Source: RYN-230 sp963713815 (GTDB lineage: Bacteria; Actinomycetota; Actinomycetes; Streptosporangiales; Streptosporangiaceae). From it: DNA of 64,000 nucleotides. The stretch lies in the NCBI GenBank assembly GCA_963713815.1, contig CAVQNH010000045.1, positions 310,001-374,000 on the forward strand, read 5' to 3'. Under the pieces are notes generated by a model. The model did no database searches. It was not told where the DNA came from and saw nothing but the letters and a program-made list of their open reading frames with translations. Positions 1 through 9,173 of this stretch are shown here, in pieces. Every line of letters starts with the position of its first letter. The stretch's first letter is position 1. Made by a program: the position numbers and the translations under genes.

Positions 1-58
1 CCTCGGCCACCTCGAGATCCGGCACTTCCAGCGCGTAGTGATGCAGCCCTGAAATCAC
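1..58 (-). CDS. VOC (glyoxalase/bleomycin-resistance fold) protein, N-terminal fragment
   Basis: Only the first 19 codons lie in the window. They read VISGLHHYALEVPDLEVAE, the first beta strand and helix of the vicinal-oxygen-chelate fold, in which the HHYALEV histidine is normally a metal ligand. The GTG start is supported by a purine-rich ribosome site (GAGGAAGGGGAAG) ending a few bases upstream. Many such proteins are extradiol dioxygenases or lactoylglutathione-lyase relatives; the function cannot be decided from this fragment. A palindrome lies just upstream. Confidence 0.6.
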   Translation of the reverse strand, partial: MISGLHHYALEVPDLEVAE

Positions 59-78
59 GGCGCTTCCCCTTCCTCGAT

Positions 79-94
79 AAACTGCATACAGTTT
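79..94. promoter_or_regulatory. Palindrome upstream of the VOC gene, possible GntR-type operator
   Basis: AAACTG-CATA-CAGTTT is a perfect inverted repeat in a locally AT-rich stretch 20 bases upstream of the leftward VOC start. Its size and shape suit a dimeric repressor of the GntR family. No matching regulator is visible nearby, so the assignment is inference. Confidence 0.4.
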
Positions 95-121
95 TGCAGA
101 GATGTGGGCCCCTGTGAAGGG

Positions 122-197
122 CAGCCACAGTGACGGCCAGCACGGTGAGGCCAGCACAGTGACGGCTAGCACGGTGAGGCCAGCACGGTAAGGCCAG
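122..197. repeat. Short tandem repeat, about 14-base unit
   Basis: About five imperfect copies of a CCAGCACGGTGAGG-like unit fill the gap between the VOC gene and the aldolase. The copies differ by one to three bases. Confidence 0.65.
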
Positions 198-253
198 CGG
201 CGAGGCGGCTAGCGGACAGAGGCCGGCGGCGCGGCGGACGGAGGTGGGTTGCG

Positions 254-1011
254 GTGACTTCAGGGCCGGAGGACCTGCGGGGCGAAGTAGCCCGGGCCGC
301 GCGCGTGCTGTCCGCACTCGGGCTCGTGACCGCGTACGGGCATGTCTCCGCCCGCGCCGGGTCGGCCATGCTGATCACGCCGGCCGCAGACCTGGCCACC
401 GTGGACGGGGCCGCGGTGATCGAGGTGCCGCTCACCGCGGCGGCGCTGCCGCCCCGCGTTCCGGCCGAGGCCTGGGCCCATCTGGCGCTCTACCGGGCCC
501 GCGGCGACGCGGGCGCGATCGCCCGGGCCCAGCCGCCCGGGGCCTTTGCCGCGGCGGCCGTCACCACGGCGGTGCCCGCGCTGCACGGCCAGGCAGCCTG
601 GCTCGGCGCGTCCGTTCCGGTGCACGACAGCGCGCTCCTGCTGCGCTCGGCTGACCTGGCTGACCGGGCCGCCAGCAGCCTGCGCGAAGGTGAGGCACTG
701 CTGCTGCGCGGGAACGGCGCGCTCACCCTGGGCGCCACACCCAGGGATTGCGGTGGCCCGCATGTGGCTGCTGTCCGCCGCCTGCGACGTCTTCCTGGCC
801 GCCCGCCCGGCCGGGCCCGGTGCAGCCGCTGTCCGCCGCGGAGATCACATCGTGGCGGGCGGTCCAGGACGAGCTGCTGCCCCGGCTGTGGCAGCACCTG
901 AGCCGCCGCGCGGGGAGGAGCCGTAGGTTCAGGCGCGGCTGGCCCGTACGTCCTGATGGCCCCAGGTCCAGATGGCCCCAGGTCCAGATGGCGCTAGGTC
1001 CAGATGGCTAG
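254..1011 (+). CDS. Class II aldolase/adducin family protein (frameshifted)
   Basis: The first 160 residues read as a class II aldolase/adducin domain: an N-terminal helix, then LVTAYGHVSAR (the usual GNxS/GHxS-type loop) and a late GNGALTLG motif typical of L-fuculose-phosphate-aldolase-like proteins. The GTG start follows GGAGGTGGG. After about base 745 the reading leaves this frame: GIAVARMWLLSAACDVFLAAR continues in a second frame and LSAAEITSWRAVQDELLPRL in a third. At least two single-base shifts are therefore needed. The C-terminal end is uncertain because the last codons run into a tandem repeat. Some members are aldolases and others decarboxylases or dehydratases; the canonical zinc histidines are not clearly complete here. 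Confidence 0.6.
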
Positions 1012-1028
1012 CTGCAGGTCCAGATAGC
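949..1028. repeat. Short tandem repeat, 16-base unit
   Basis: The unit AGGTCCAGATGGCCCC is repeated about five times, with drift in the last copies. It spans the convergent ends of the aldolase and DUF429 genes, so it affects where both reading frames stop. Confidence 0.75.
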
Positions 1029-1718
1029 ACTGGGCAGGCCGTCGCTGAACGTCTCGGGCGGGTCGGGCAGGCAGCGCGCGGTGCCCTGGCTGACCCGCCG
1101 GGCGGTCCAGGCCGCGGCGGCCGCGTCGAGCACGTCGTCCACGCCGGCCTGCTCCCCGGCCAGCCCGAGGTCCCCGTCCAGGACGATGCCGGCCTGGGCG
1201 AGCAGCGCCCGGCGCCGTTCCGCGCCGGCCCAGGTGGACTTGCGTGCCGCCAGGGGGGCGCCAGCCAGGTCAGCGAAGCTCAGCTCGGGATGGACCTCCA
1301 CCACACGCACAGCCGGCGCGGGGCGCCCCCCGGAGCCAGCGGTCGACGTCCAGGATCTTGGCCCCGAGCGCGAACGCCTGGCGGGAGATGCCTTCACCCG
1401 GCCAGCCGCCGGCTGGCGGCCTGGGCGGCCGGGAAGTCACCGGCCTGCACCGCGTCGCGGACCGGCGTGATGAACAGCGACGGCCAGCGCCGGCCCAGCG
1501 CCGCCCGCGCGAGCTGGTCCGCGCGGCGCCGCCCGGTATCGGCCAGGCCGATGGGGATGTCGATCGCGACGACCCCGAGGGGCCCGTCCGCGGTCGCCTG
1601 CTCCGTGAGTTCCCGGATCGTCGGCGCGAGGTAGGCCCGCGGCTCGCCGCCGGACGAGGGCGATCCCGACCCAGCCGGCCCGGCAGGCATCGACGCCGAG
1701 CACCCGTTCGCTGCTCAT
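1008..1718 (-). CDS. DUF429 family protein (frameshifted)
   Basis: Reading leftward from ATG at 1718, MSSERVLGVDACRAGWVGIAL is the opening of DUF429 proteins, a predicted RNase H-like nuclease family of unknown role. Later blocks match the same family: AIDIPIGLADTGRRRADQLAR, then VVEVHPELSFADLAG, and the C-terminal DDVLDAAAAAWTARR. These pieces lie in three frames, so about three single-base shifts occur (near 1680, 1400 and 1330). Total length, near 236 residues, is normal for the family. The retained motifs suggest an intact gene read with indel errors. Confidence 0.65.
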
Positions 1719-1940
1719 CCACCCATGGTCCCCGCTGACGCTCGCACGGGCGGCGGGAACCGGCGGCGAGATCTGCCGATTCTGTCGACGGAGTGTAATC
1801 AGAGTGATACTTTCGGTTATCGAACTGCCCCGCGCCCCCACCCCCCGCTCCCCGCGATCCAGGGCTGATCCTGCCTGAGGATGTCCCGGCGTGCGGCCAT
1901 GACGGGCTGAGGGCCACGCGAGCAAGGGAGGACATCGCGC

Positions 1941-2937
1941 ATGAGCCCGCCGCCGTGGCCCGGCCCGCCTGCCCGGTCCCGTCGTCCCCGAGGCCGCGCC
2001 ATCAGGACCGCCTCCGCCGCCCTCGGCACGGTCCTCGCCCTGGCAGCCGGCCTGCTCAGCCAGGCCGGGAGCGCCGCAGGCGGCCACCCCGTGGCCCGCC
2101 GGCCGCGGCGCCCAGGTGCGGGAGCAGGTCTGGATCGCCGCGCCGCTCACCGGGACGCTGCACCCCGGGATGGCGGGAACCGCGGTCCGCACGCTGCAGC
2201 AGCGACTCGCCCAGCTGCACTACTACCCGGGCCCGGTGAACGGCCGGTTCGGGACCGACACGCTCGAGGCGGTCTGGGCGTTCAAGGAAGTCCAGGGGCT
2301 GCCGACCACGGCCGGCGCCGACGACGTCAACCCGGCCATGCAGCAGGCCCTGGCCCGGCCCCGGCTGCCGCGGGTGCTCGTGCCCGGCGGCGGCGGCACG
2401 CGCATCGAGGTCAACCTGCCGGCGGAAGTGCTGGTCCTGTACGCGCATCACCAGGTCGCAGCTGATCACCCACATCTCGGCGGGCGGAGGCTACTACTAC
2501 CGCTGTCCCGGCGGCGGGACCTGCGGCCCGGCCCTCACCCCGGACGGGAATTACCGGGCGCACCTGTTCGTGGCCGGATGGCTGCACGTCGCGCTCGGCC
2601 GGATGTACAACCCGGTGTTCTTCATCGGCACGAACTTCGCCATCCACGGCGACGTCCCCATCCCGCTCAAGCCGGCCTCGCATGGCTGCGTCCGGGTCCC
2701 GGTGGACGTGGCCAACGTGCTGTACCAGCAGGTCAGGATCAGCCAGGGGGGCGGCACGCCCATCTACATCCGCGGCCACGCGCCCGGCACCGTGATCCCG
2801 GGCGACGCGGCCCGGCCACGGCAGCGTCCCCGCCGACGCCGGCGCCGCGGGTCACGGGCACCCCCGCGCCGGTCAGCGTCCCGGGCGTCGCCGGCCTGCT
2901 GTCTCCGCGCGCCGCCGGCCTGCTGTCTCCACGCTAG
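1941..2937 (+). CDS. Secreted L,D-transpeptidase with peptidoglycan-binding domain (frameshifted)
   Basis: The start gives a basic region and hydrophobic signal peptide (ASAALGTVLALAAGLL). A peptidoglycan_binding_1 domain follows in a second frame (GTAVRTLQQRLAQLHYYPG, VNGRFGTDTLEAVWAFK). The catalytic YkuD domain is in a third frame, with FAIHGD and the SHGCVRVP motif holding the active-site cysteine and its histidine and arginine partners. A proline-rich tail ending in a 24-base duplication returns to the second frame. Three shifts are needed (near 2100, 2455 and 2810). L,D-transpeptidases make 3-3 cross-links in the cell wall. The gene stands alone. Confidence 0.75.
2890..2934. repeat. 24-base direct duplication at the end of the L,D-transpeptidase gene
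   Basis: GCCGGCCTGCTGTCTCCGCGC recurs 24 bases later with one change, encoding the repeated peptide AGLLSPR at the C-terminus. Confidence 0.7.
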
Positions 2938-3005
2938 GAACCCCGGCTGGCATACTCGGCAGCACGCGTGGCGCGCCCCGGCCGGGCGGGCCGGGGGAGT
3001 TGCTG

Positions 3006-4671
3006 ATGGGTGAGTATTTCGATCTCGGTGGCTACACCCGGCCGGTGACGACCGCGTCGCCCGCGGCGCAGCTCTGGTTCAGCCGCGGCCTGGTGTGGGC
3101 GTACGCGTTCAACCACGAGGAGGCCGTGGCCTGCTTCGAGCGGGTGATCGAGGCCGACCCCGGATGCGCGCTCGGGTACTGGGGACTGGCCTACGCGCTG
3201 GGACCGAACTACAACAAGCCCTGGGAGGCGTTCGGCCAGGCCGAGCTGGCCTCGTCGGTGTCGCGGGCGTTCACCGCCGCCGCCGCGGGCGGCCGCCGCC
3301 ACGGGCCGGGAACGCGGCGCCCGTCGAGCGGGCGCTGGTGCGCGCCCTGGCCGCCCGGTACCCGTCCGCGACACCCGCCGCGGACTGCGGCCCCTGGAAC
3401 AGCGGGTACGCCGACGCCATGCGCGAGGTGTACCGGTCCTCACCCCGATGACCTGGATGTGGCGGCGCTGCTGGCCGACGCGCTGATGAACCTCACCCCG
3501 TGGGCCCTGTGGGACCAGGCGACCGGGCAGCCGGCCAGCGGGGCGGCCACGGCCGAGGCCCGGGTCGTGCTGGAGCGGGCCCTGGACCGCCCCGGCGGCC
3601 GGTCCCACCCCGGTGTCCTGCACATGTACATCCACCTGATGGAGATGTCGCCCACCCCGGAAGCCGCCCTCCAGGCCGGTGACCTGCTCCGCGACCTGGT
3701 GCCGGACGCGGGCCACCTGCGGCACATGCCGACGCACCTGGACGTGCTGTGCGGGGACTACGCGCGCGTGGTGTCGTCCAACACCGCCGCGATCGCGGCC
3801 GACGAGAAGTTCCGCGCCCGCCGGGGCGGGATGAACTTCTACACGCTGTACCGGGCGCACGACTATCACTTCAAGATCTACGGCGCGATGTTCCTGGGCC
3901 AGGCGCAGGTCGCGCTGGACACGGCGGACCAGCTGGCCGCGGCCATCCCCGAGGACCTGCTGCGGGTGCAGGTCCCGCCGATGGCGGACTGGCTCGAAGG
4001 GTTCGTGCCGATGAGGATGCACGTGCTGGTCCGGTTCGGGCGGTGGGCGGACATCCTCGCCGCGCCGCTGCCCGCCGACCAGGACCTGTACTGCGTGACC
4101 ACGGCGATGATGCACTACGCCAGGGGTGTCGCGCTGGCCGCGACGGGCCGGGTGGACGAGGCGGACGACGAGCGCCGCCGGTTCGCGGACGCGGTCGACC
4201 CGGGTGCCCGTGTCACGCACCGTGTTCAACAACACCTGCCAGGACATCCTCCAGGTCGCCGCGGCCATGCTGGACGGCGAGCTGGAATACCGCCGGGGAC
4301 ATCATGACGCGGCCTTCGCGGCGCTGCGCCGCAGCATCGACCTGGACGACGGGCTGCCCTACGACGAGCCGTGGGGCTGGATGCAGCCGGCCCGGCACGC
4401 CTACGGCGCCCTGCTGCTGGAACAGGACCGGGTGGAGGAGGCCGAGGCGGTGTACCGCGCCGATCTCGGGCTGGACGGCACGCTGGCCCGGGCCTGCCAG
4501 CATCCGGGCAACGTGTGGAGCCTGCACGGCTACCACGAATGCCTGACCAGGCTGGGCAAGCACGAGCAGGCCGCGATCATCGGGCAGCAGCTCACGATCG
4601 CCGCGGCGCGCGCCGACGTGCCGGTCACCGCCTCCTGCTACTGCCGGCTGACCACGGCCGCCTGCCACTGA
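3006..4671 (+). CDS. TPR-repeat protein (frameshifted)
   Basis: ATG at 3006 follows GGGGGAG. The protein (about 555 residues when joined) carries TPR-like helical pairs: LWFSRGLVWAYAFNHEEAVA followed by FERVIEADPGCALGYWGLAYA, and near the end YGALLLEQDRVEEAEAVYRADL. No signal peptide is present, so it is probably cytoplasmic. Similar stand-alone proteins of this size in actinomycetes have no defined role. Reading moves between frames near 3290, 3445 and 4205. The pieces rejoin without internal stops, which points to indel errors. It runs into the truncated hemoglobin gene tail to tail. Confidence 0.65.
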
Positions 4672-4689
4672 GCATCGGCGGCCGGCCGG

Positions 4690-5139
4690 TCAGGGTGCCT
4701 GCGGCCCATCCCACTGCCACTTCGGCACCTCACGCAGCGGATGCAGCTCGTCGTCGGTCCGGGCCCGGGAGTTCTGCATGGCGACCTGGGAGCCGAACTC
4801 CACGTGCGAGCGCAGCGCCTCACGGAACGGCGGATCGTCAGGCAACCCGGCCGTGTCGGCAGCGGCCAGGTACAGGTCCACGAACCGCTGCCGCTGTGCC
4901 TCGGTGATCTGCAGCCCGCGGTGCACGTCGATCAGGTGGGCGAAGCCCAGCTGCCGGGTGAAGTCGTCCGGGCCACCGAACGACTCTGCCTCGAACGCGG
5001 TCAGATGGTCCACGTGCCCGGGCTGGCCCGCACCGAACAGCGGCTGGAGCAACGGGTCGGCGAGCACGCTGGTGTAGAAGACTTCGACGAAGCGATGCAG
5101 GGCCGGGGTTCCCCCGGCGTACTGGAAAATCGTCTCCAT
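4690..5139 (-). CDS. glbO: Group II (O-type) truncated hemoglobin
   Basis: This is a 149-residue protein of normal family length. METIFQYAGG opens helix A, LADPLLQPLFG follows, and the E-helix to F region reads GFAHLIDVHRGLQITEAQRQRF, where the histidine is the likely proximal heme ligand. A late tryptophan-containing C-terminus is present. Group II globins bind oxygen and are linked to oxygen or nitric oxide handling in actinobacteria. The start lies just downstream of an AT-rich stretch (CTTACATAATTACAC on the + strand) that could be its promoter. Confidence 0.85.
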   Translation of the reverse strand: METIFQYAGGTPALHRFVEVFYTSVLADPLLQPLFGAGQPGHVDHLTAFEAESFGGPDDFTRQLGFAHLIDVHRGLQITEAQRQRFVDLYLAAADTAGLPDDPPFREALRSHVEFGSQVAMQNSRARTDDELHPLREVPKWQWDGPQAP

Positions 5140-5247
5140 GCTTACATAATTACACTGAGACGTCGCTTACCCGAAGGCGCCCAGTGCTTCTTTCTTCCCT
5201 GCGGTCCTGGGCCACCCGCGGTCGGCTCGCGGCTGGCCCGCCGTCGC

Positions 5248-6393
5248 TCAGCCGATCGCGGAGTTGACCACCCGCGGGTGCCCGGAGCTGTGGAAGTAGA
5301 TGCCGGGATACGGCCGGGTCCAGAAGACCGCGCTCGGGTTGCCGTGCAGCGTCGAGTTCTTGATGGTCAGCCAGCCGGTGTTGTTGTCGCTGACGAAGAA
5401 GATGGCGCCGCCGCCTTCGCGGGCGTGGTTATTGCGGATGACGGTGCCCTCGACCCTGACCTTGTACTTGTTCCCGTCGGTGTAAATGGCACCGCCGCTG
5501 CCGCCGCCCGCGGTGCCGGCGTTGGCCGGGTTCGCCCCGTAGCCGATGGCCTTGTTGTTCGTCATCACGCTGTTCAGGACCACCCAGGACACGCCGATGC
5601 TGCTGAGCGCCCCGCCGTTGGAGCACCGCCCGCCCGAGAAGGTATCGCGGGTGATGTAGACGGGCCGGTTGCGGTACTGGGCCAGCGCGCGGATCGCGGC
5701 GCCGCCCAGGTCGGGTCCGGACTGGTAGCAGCGGTTGTTGAGGAACCGCGAGTTGACCACCTTGAGCTGGCCGCCCTCATCGAACAGGGCGCCGCCGCCC
5801 CCGCCGCCGAACTGGGCCTGGCTCTGCCGGACCTGGGAGTTGCCGTTCTTCAGCGTGATGTTCTGCACGGTCAGCTGCGGCCACTGCTGGTCGTAGCAGT
5901 CCGAGGTGGTCCACTTCTGCTTCGGGTCGCAGGTGTTCATGTAGAGGATCTGGCGCTTCCCGCCGCCGCTGAGCGTGACCAGGCCCCCGCCGTCCAGGAC
6001 GACCTGGTGGCTGGTGTTCACGACCTTGGCCGTGGCGGTCATGGTGATGGTCACCGGCTTCGGGCCGCAGCTGAACGTGATGACGCCGCCGCGGGCCACG
6101 GCCCTGACCACGGCCGCGGAGGTGCAGCTGGCGGGGGTGCCGCTACCGATCACGTGGTCCGGGTGGCTGGTGTTCACCGCGGCGCCGGCCTGCGGGACGG
6201 CAGCGTGGCCGCCGGTGTTGCCGAAGTCCGGCAGGCGGTGCGCGGCGGGGGCGGCGGCCCCCGTGCCCGCGGCGGCGCCCGCCGGGGCGGTGGTACCCGC
6301 AGAGGCGGACACGGTGAGAAGGCCGCTGACCGCGAGCGCGGCTCCGGCCGGAATTGCTACCAGGAACCGGCCGTAACTACCCAAGGGGCGCAT
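5248..6393 (-). CDS. Secreted right-handed parallel beta-helix protein
   Basis: This 381-residue protein begins with a signal peptide (basic start, then VAIPAGAALAVSGLLTVSASA) and an Ala/Gly-rich linker. The body holds repeated short strands with N-containing turns: VVNSRFLNNRC, NSVMTNNKAIG and GTVIRNNHAREGGGAIFF. These are the hallmark of a right-handed beta-helix of the Pmp/pectate-lyase-like type. No catalytic residues can be picked out. It is probably exported to the cell surface or medium. The reading frame is intact, unlike several neighbours. Confidence 0.75.
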   Translation of the reverse strand: MRPLGSYGRFLVAIPAGAALAVSGLLTVSASAGTTAPAGAAAGTGAAAPAAHRLPDFGNTGGHAAVPQAGAAVNTSHPDHVIGSGTPASCTSAAVVRAVARGGVITFSCGPKPVTITMTATAKVVNTSHQVVLDGGGLVTLSGGGKRQILYMNTCDPKQKWTTSDCYDQQWPQLTVQNITLKNGNSQVRQSQAQFGGGGGGALFDEGGQLKVVNSRFLNNRCYQSGPDLGGAAIRALAQYRNRPVYITRDTFSGGRCSNGGALSSIGVSWVVLNSVMTNNKAIGYGANPANAGTAGGGSGGAIYTDGNKYKVRVEGTVIRNNHAREGGGAIFFVSDNNTGWLTIKNSTLHGNPSAVFWTRPYPGIYFHSSGHPRVVNSAIG

Positions 6394-6404
6394 GGCGCCT
6401 CATG

Positions 6405-7700
6405 CTAGCCCTGGTGCTCGGGGTCTGGATGGGAAATCAGGTCGGCGCCCGCGCCGGCGTGGCTGGTGGCCCGCCGGTCGTAGCGGCGGAAGCCGGGCAG
6501 CAATGCGGCCAGCGTGGCGGCGCCGGCGATGCACGCCAGGCCGCCGGACACGATCGAGAACTGCGTTGACACCAGGGTGGCCACCGTGCCCGCCTCCAGA
6601 TCACCGAGCCGCGGCCCGCCCGTGACCACGGCGATCTGCACCGCGGAGACCCGGCTCCGGTACTCCTCGGAGGTGGAGGTCTGCAGGATCGTCGAGCGGA
6701 GCACGGCCGACAGCACGTCGGCCCAGCCGGCCAGCGCGAGCAGCGCCAGCGCGGCCCACAGCACGTGGACCAGCCCGAACGCGACGATGGCGGCGCCCCA
6801 CACGCAGACGGCCACGATCACCGCCCAGGCCTGCCGGTGGACCCGCTCCAGCCAGCCGGTGGTCAGCGCGCCCACCAGGGCGCCCGCGGCGGGCGCGGCG
6901 TACAGGTAGCCGAGGGTGCGGGCCCCGCCGTGGAACACCGAGACGGCCAGCGCCGGAAATAGTGCCCGGGGCATGCCGAACACCATGGCGTTGACGTCGA
7001 TGAGGTAGGCGCCCTCCATCGCCTGCCGCCCGCGCAGGTAGCGCAGTCCCTCGACGATCGCGCGAAGCCCGGGGCGGCCCGCTTCCGGGGCGGGCGGGAT
7101 GGCCGGCAGGCGCGCCGCGGCCAGCGCGGTGAGCAGGTAGATGACGGCGGTGGTGGCGTAGACCCACTCCAGGTGCACGGCGTCGATCAGCAGCCCGGCC
7201 AGGGCGGGCCCGACCACCGAGCCCACCTGGCTCACCGCCTGGGTGGAGGCATAGGCGGGGACCAGGTACCGGGGCGCCACGAGCGCGGGGACCGCGGCGT
7301 TGCTGGCCGTGGAGGACGCTCCGGCCAGGCCGGCCGCGAGCGCGCTGACCAGGTATAGCGCGATCAGCGACGGGTGCGCGGCAGCCGCGTTGACGGCCAG
7401 GCCGCCGCTGGTCAGCGCGAGCAGCGCCGAGGCCACCAGGAGGATGCGCCGCCGGTCGAGGGCGTCGCCGAGCGAGCCGCCGATCAGCGCCCCGGCGATC
7501 AGCGGCACCAGCTGGGCCAGGCTGACCAGGCCCACCTGGAGCGAGGACTGGGTCAGCGCGTACACCTGGAACGGGATGGCCACCGCGGTGAGCTGGCTGC
7601 CGAACACCTCCACGAACTCGCCCGCGAACAGCAGGCGGAAGCCGCGGGATTCACGCAACGGACCGAGATCGATGAGGATCCGGTTCGGCACGGGGACCAT
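6405..7700 (-). CDS. MFS transporter, EntS/DHA3-like exporter
   Basis: This 431-residue protein has about 12 predicted membrane segments. It opens with FRLLFAGEFVEVFGSQLTAV, the N-terminal pattern of MFS_3 (enterobactin exporter EntS-like) proteins, and has the loop 2-3 motif GGSLGDALDRRRILL. Such proteins export siderophores, macrolides or other small molecules by proton antiport. No substrate clue is visible in the neighbourhood. It lies 11 bases after the beta-helix gene on the same strand and diverges from the methyltransferase gene. Confidence 0.85.
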   Translation of the reverse strand: MVPVPNRILIDLGPLRESRGFRLLFAGEFVEVFGSQLTAVAIPFQVYALTQSSLQVGLVSLAQLVPLIAGALIGGSLGDALDRRRILLVASALLALTSGGLAVNAAAAHPSLIALYLVSALAAGLAGASSTASNAAVPALVAPRYLVPAYASTQAVSQVGSVVGPALAGLLIDAVHLEWVYATTAVIYLLTALAAARLPAIPPAPEAGRPGLRAIVEGLRYLRGRQAMEGAYLIDVNAMVFGMPRALFPALAVSVFHGGARTLGYLYAAPAAGALVGALTTGWLERVHRQAWAVIVAVCVWGAAIVAFGLVHVLWAALALLALAGWADVLSAVLRSTILQTSTSEEYRSRVSAVQIAVVTGGPRLGDLEAGTVATLVSTQFSIVSGGLACIAGAATLAALLPGFRRYDRRATSHAGAGADLISHPDPEHQG

Positions 7701-7770
7701 GATGCCTGGTCACCGGCGGGACTGGTCACCCGGGTGGCCGTGCGGCCCCCTGGAGTGCCATGGTGTCTGC

Positions 7771-8583
7771 ATGCCGTCAGACCGATCGGACTCCCTCGGT
7801 CCCGCCGTCCCGCTTGACACCAACCTGCCGCACATCGCTCGCGTCTATGACTACTGGCTCGGCGGGAAGGACAACTTCGCCGCGGACCGGGAGCTGGCGG
7901 AGAAGTTCATGAGCGCCGACCCGTCGGTGATCGCCGGGGTCCGCAGCAACCGCGCGTTCCTCGGCCGGGCCGTGCACTACCTGGTGGCCGAGGCCGGCAT
8001 CCGCCAGTTCCTGGACATCGGCACCGGCATCCCGACCTCGAATAACACCCACGAGGTCGCCCAGCGCGCCGACCCGTCCGCCCGGGTGGTCTACGTCGAC
8101 AACGACCCGATCGTGCTCACCCACGCCCGCGCGCTGCTGGCCAGCGACCCGGCCGGCGAGACCGCATACGTCGACGCCGACCTGCGCGACACCGGGGCGA
8201 TCCTGGCCGCGGCCGCCGGGACGCTGGACTTCGCCCAGCCCATCGCGGTCATGCTGATCGGCGTGCTGCACTGCATCCCGGACGAGGATTATCCCCGCGA
8301 GATCGTGGCCGCGCTGATGCGGGCGGTGGCGCCGGGGAGTTATCTCGCGCTGTCCCATCCGGCCGCCGACATCCACGCGGAGGAAATGGCCGCCGGGGCC
8401 GCGATGATGAACCGGTCTATGGCCGGGTCGATCACCTTCCGCGCCCGCGCGCAGGTCGCGGCGTTCTTCGACGGCCTGGACCTGGTCGAGCCGGGCCTGG
8501 TCTCCACCCCTCAGTGGCGCCCCGGGGCGGGCGTGAGCCCCAGGCCGCTGCCCGGCTGGGTGGGCGTGGCCCGCAAGGCCTAG
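7771..8583 (+). CDS. SAM-dependent methyltransferase, DUF574/Methyltransf_19 family (copy 1 of 3)
   Basis: The 270-residue protein has the family signature IARVYDYWLGGKDNFAADRE and a Rossmann methyltransferase core: FLDIGTGIPT (motif I), VVYVDNDPIVLTHAR (motif II) and VMLIGVLHCIPDED. The C-terminal FFDGLDLVEPGLV is also typical. This actinobacteria-specific family is large but its substrates are mostly unknown. Two further copies lie at 43333-44148 and 52912-53721. The stop codon shares CTAG with the stop of the convergent DUF1810 gene. Confidence 0.88.
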   Translation: MPSDRSDSLGPAVPLDTNLPHIARVYDYWLGGKDNFAADRELAEKFMSADPSVIAGVRSNRAFLGRAVHYLVAEAGIRQFLDIGTGIPTSNNTHEVAQRADPSARVVYVDNDPIVLTHARALLASDPAGETAYVDADLRDTGAILAAAAGTLDFAQPIAVMLIGVLHCIPDEDYPREIVAALMRAVAPGSYLALSHPAADIHAEEMAAGAAMMNRSMAGSITFRARAQVAAFFDGLDLVEPGLVSTPQWRPGAGVSPRPLPGWVGVARKA

Positions 8584-9041
8584 CCCAGCAGCCGGTCGGT
8601 CCCCGGGTCGGGCTGGCCATCGAAGTACAGGCTGAGGACCTGGGCGAACCCGGCTGACCCGTCCGGGTCGGCCCGCAGGAACAGGGTCATCGACGAGCGC
8701 AGCTTCTGCGCGTCCAGGCTGCCGAAGATCTGCTCCGCGCTCCGCCCCGCCACCTCGGTGAGGACGCGCGCGCTGCCGGCCAGCCGCGGCCCCAGCACCG
8801 GATGGCGCAGGTAGGCCCGGGCCTCGTCCAGCGAGGAGATCGCGAACTCCTGCGCCGTCGCGCTCCGTCCCAGGCCCGCGATCTGGGGGAACACGAACCA
8901 CATCCAGTGGCTCACCTTGCGGCCCGCCCGCAGCTCCGCCATCGCCCGGTCGTAGGTCCCGCCGGCGTCCTGCGCGGCCACGAACCGCTCCAGCCGGTAG
9001 GGATCCGGATACCCAGGATTGTGTGCGTTCCACGGAAACAT
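8580..9041 (-). CDS. DUF1810 family protein
   Basis: The protein of about 153 residues matches DUF1810: YRLERFVAAQDAGGTYDRAM near the start, then KVSHWMWFVFPQIAGLG, the most conserved block, and LGPRLAGSARVL. The role is unknown. I chose ATG at 9041 because the family domain begins about ten residues later. An in-frame GTG at 9074 would add 11 residues. Its stop overlaps that of the convergent methyltransferase. Confidence 0.8.
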   Translation of the reverse strand: MFPWNAHNPGYPDPYRLERFVAAQDAGGTYDRAMAELRAGRKVSHWMWFVFPQIAGLGRSATAQEFAISSLDEARAYLRHPVLGPRLAGSARVLTEVAGRSAEQIFGSLDAQKLRSSMTLFLRADPDGSAGFAQVLSLYFDGQPDPGTDRLLG

Positions 9042-9173
9042 ATTAGCGAAGCTCAGGAGGCTTATTCGGAGCACTCCGGCGGCTGGATTGGTGTGACACT
9101 AATTACGCCGCGGAATGCGATCTTTTATCGGGCCCCCCCAATCTGAAAAAGCGTCCGGCCCGAATTCCCCGTG